Shown here piece after piece: positions 62,623-64,000 of a DNA stretch of 64,000 nucleotides. The position numbers and the translations under genes are program-made. The notes beneath the pieces were generated by a model. That model was not told the origin of the DNA and searched no databases. It was given only the letters and a program-made list of their open reading frames with translations. Position 1 is the stretch's first letter. Every line of letters begins with the position of its first letter. The stretch is from Rhizobium sp. NZLR1 (GTDB lineage Bacteria; Pseudomonadota; Alphaproteobacteria; Rhizobiales; Rhizobiaceae), in the NCBI RefSeq assembly GCF_017357385.1, contig NZ_CP071633.1:558001-622000 (forward strand), read 5' to 3'.

Positions 62623-63510
62623 TCAAATCGCTTCTCGCTCCATGAGCATTTCCAGGGAGCGCCGGAGGGCTGGAAGCTTTTCCGGATCGAGCGCCCGCAG
62701 CGGCTTTCTCGGCGCGCCGGCGCCGTAGCCGATGAGCTCGGCGGCTACATAGACGGATTGCACGTAATCGCCTTCCCAGATCAGCCCCATCGACGGCTCC
62801 AGGATTTTCCAGAGCGCGCGCACCTCATCCCATTTGCACTGTGCTGCCGCCTCGACGAGGGCGACAGAAGTGCGCGGCGCAAAGTTCGCTCCGCCCCAGA
62901 TCAAACCGTCGCAGCCGGCATAGAGTGCATAGGGAACGAGGGGGTCAGCGCCGTTCATGACGAAACGGCCGGTGCGGATGAGTGCCGCCTGTTTCCCTAG
63001 GTCTCCGCTGCTGTCCTTGACGGCGCAGAAGCCTGGAATTTCATTCAGCCTATTGAGGAGTTCCGGCGTGATCGCGACGCCAACCGTCTGCGGCACATTG
63101 TAACCAATGACGGGTAGGCCGGCCTTAGCAACTTCGGCGTAGAAATCGAGAATGCCCTGGTCGTCGGTCGGCCCTTCGAAGAAGGGCGGAAGCACCATGA
63201 CGCCTTCGGCCCCGGCATCACGCGCCCGGGCGGTCCGCTCCACGACCTCTTCCACCAGCAGCGCCGAGGTCTGGGCAATCACCTTCGCACGGCCGTTGAC
63301 GAGTTTCACGCCACGGGCGATCAGTTCCTCGGATTCTTGCTTGGAGAGATAGACGTGCATTCCGGTCCCGGAGCTGAACAGAAAGCTGCGGACCCCGGCC
63401 GCGAGATAGCGCTCGACATTGACTTCGAGCCGCCCGTAGTCGATGCGGCCGGCATCGTCGAACGGGGTGGTGATTGCGAGATTGAGTCCTGGAAACGGAA
63501 AGGCTGTCAT
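62623..63510 (-). CDS. DapA-superfamily lyase/deaminase
   Basis: A 295-residue TIM-barrel protein. N-terminus LNLAITTPFDDAGRIDYGRL; FSSGTGMHVYLS at the G-T-T-G-E position; Tyr in VIGYNVPQTVG; Schiff-base Lys in FCAVKDSSGDLG. It is the third DapA-family member in the window and distinct from the other two. The flavoenzyme gene follows after eight bases, so they share a pathway. A keto-acid lyase or a deaminase of the Pyr4H2C type are both possible. Confidence 0.85.
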   Translation of the reverse strand: MTAFPFPGLNLAITTPFDDAGRIDYGRLEVNVERYLAAGVRSFLFSSGTGMHVYLSKQESEELIARGVKLVNGRAKVIAQTSALLVEEVVERTARARDAGAEGVMVLPPFFEGPTDDQGILDFYAEVAKAGLPVIGYNVPQTVGVAITPELLNRLNEIPGFCAVKDSSGDLGKQAALIRTGRFVMNGADPLVPYALYAGCDGLIWGGANFAPRTSVALVEAAAQCKWDEVRALWKILEPSMGLIWEGDYVQSVYVAAELIGYGAGAPRKPLRALDPEKLPALRRSLEMLMEREAI

Positions 63511-63586
63511 GGAGTGAAATCCCGTTGCGTTAGGCCGAAAGTTCGAGCTAGGTTGTCTTGAGCTGCGTGTATTGATCTTGGTCGGC

Positions 63587-64000
63587 CTAGAGGGTCGGCG
63601 CTTCCATTCCCTCAGGGGCCGCGTACATGGCCATGTTCCGCCGGGACAGTTCGAGGTGAAGCCGCGCCAATTCCCCGGAGGCTTCGGCGTCGCGCCGCTC
63701 AATGGCCTCGATCATCTCGTCGTGCTGATCCGTCGCCAGTTCGAGTTCTTCCTGCATGCGTGGCGTATTTGGATGCTTGTAGAAGATCTTTCCGATGCGA
63801 GCATGGTCGATCTGCAGGCGGCGCAGGCTTGGGACCACGTAGACATTGTGAGCCATCTCGCCGACTTGCCGGTGGAACTGGTCATTGAAGAACACCCGGC
63901 CCTCGACATCGCAGTCGTCGACCGCCTTGCGGAAGGCGCGCTGTGTGTTTTTGAGAATCTCGAGTTCTGCTTTCGTCCGGTTTTCCGCCGCAAGCTTGTT
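63587..64000 (-). CDS. GntR-family regulator, C-terminal FCD domain (5' part outside window)
   Basis: The last 137 residues of a regulator whose start lies beyond base 64000. The visible part (RAFRKAVDDCDVEGRVFFND, QFHRQVGEMAHNVYVVPSLR, DQHDEMIEAIERRDAEASGE) is an FCD effector domain with the conserved Asp and His metal ligands. The DNA-binding domain is not in view. Position upstream of the lyase/flavoenzyme pair on the same strand makes it their probable regulator. Confidence 0.85.
   Translation of the reverse strand, partial: NKLAAENRTKAELEILKNTQRAFRKAVDDCDVEGRVFFNDQFHRQVGEMAHNVYVVPSLRRLQIDHARIGKIFYKHPNTPRMQEELELATDQHDEMIEAIERRDAEASGELARLHLELSRRNMAMYAAPEGMEAPTL

Overview
The window looks like an accessory replicon or genomic island of a Rhizobium-type alphaproteobacterium. 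The evidence is gene content typical of Rhizobiaceae plasmids: dipeptide-type ABC and TRAP importers under GntR/IclR control, a coniferin-type beta-glucosidase, an alpha-mannosidase and an RHE_PE00001-type fragment. High G+C and several IS families point the same way. The assignment comes from recognising protein families by eye; no search was run. No rRNA, tRNA, CRISPR array or replication origin was seen.

Bases 1 to 22,700 are a patchwork of mobile DNA and decaying genes. Two inverted copies of one IS6-family element flank a glucose-6-phosphate dehydrogenase gene, and the right copy has cut an ISL3-family transposase gene. Next come a peptidoglycan-binding membrane protein, what looks like the stump of a His-Xaa-Ser (Hxs) radical-SAM locus, an intact Phd/PIN toxin-antitoxin pair, an isochorismatase remnant broken by a 7-bp duplication, a transglutaminase-like protein and a TetR/SDR divergent pair with two operator-like repeats. 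An AbiE pair with a truncated toxin, a cupredoxin and a complete IS66 follow. Between that IS66 and a second IS66 scrap lies a compact cargo: an SDR gene divergent from an HXXEE-TetR-HXXEE operon with 4-base overlaps. The part ends with a PepSY / cytochrome b561 / response regulator / histidine kinase operon whose regulator has lost part of its DNA-binding domain.

Bases 22,700 to 48,100 are catabolic. A GH38 alpha-mannosidase and a GH3 beta-glucosidase flank a TetR repressor with a clear palindromic operator, followed by two cell-envelope genes. Two dipeptide-type ABC operons then run on the minus strand. One carries gamma-glutamyltransferase and an alpha/beta hydrolase, and its binding-protein gene is frameshifted. 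The other carries two DapA-superfamily lyases and starts with a GntR regulator. An IclR-type regulator sits between them.

Bases 48,100 to 52,600 hold a phosphopantetheinyl transferase gene split by an IS5-family (IS427-like) insertion; removing the IS restores the reading frame exactly. There is also a chemoreceptor with a structured leader and a frameshifted unknown gene.

Bases 52,600 to 56,000 hold the most coherent physiological system: an ECF sigma factor and NrsF-type anti-sigma factor, divergent from a secreted methionine-rich MXKDX-repeat protein, a b-type cytochrome and a Tat-exported molybdoenzyme of the MsrP/YedY fold. The same promoter pattern, GTAAC-N16-CGAAT, stands before both divergent units. 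This fits a periplasmic methionine-sulfoxide/oxidant defence of the SigF-NrsF-MrpX type.

Bases 56,400 to 64,000 hold a GntR-controlled TRAP transporter with an L-idonate-type dehydrogenase, then a convergent cluster of FAD oxidoreductase, DapA-family lyase and a GntR regulator that runs off the window.
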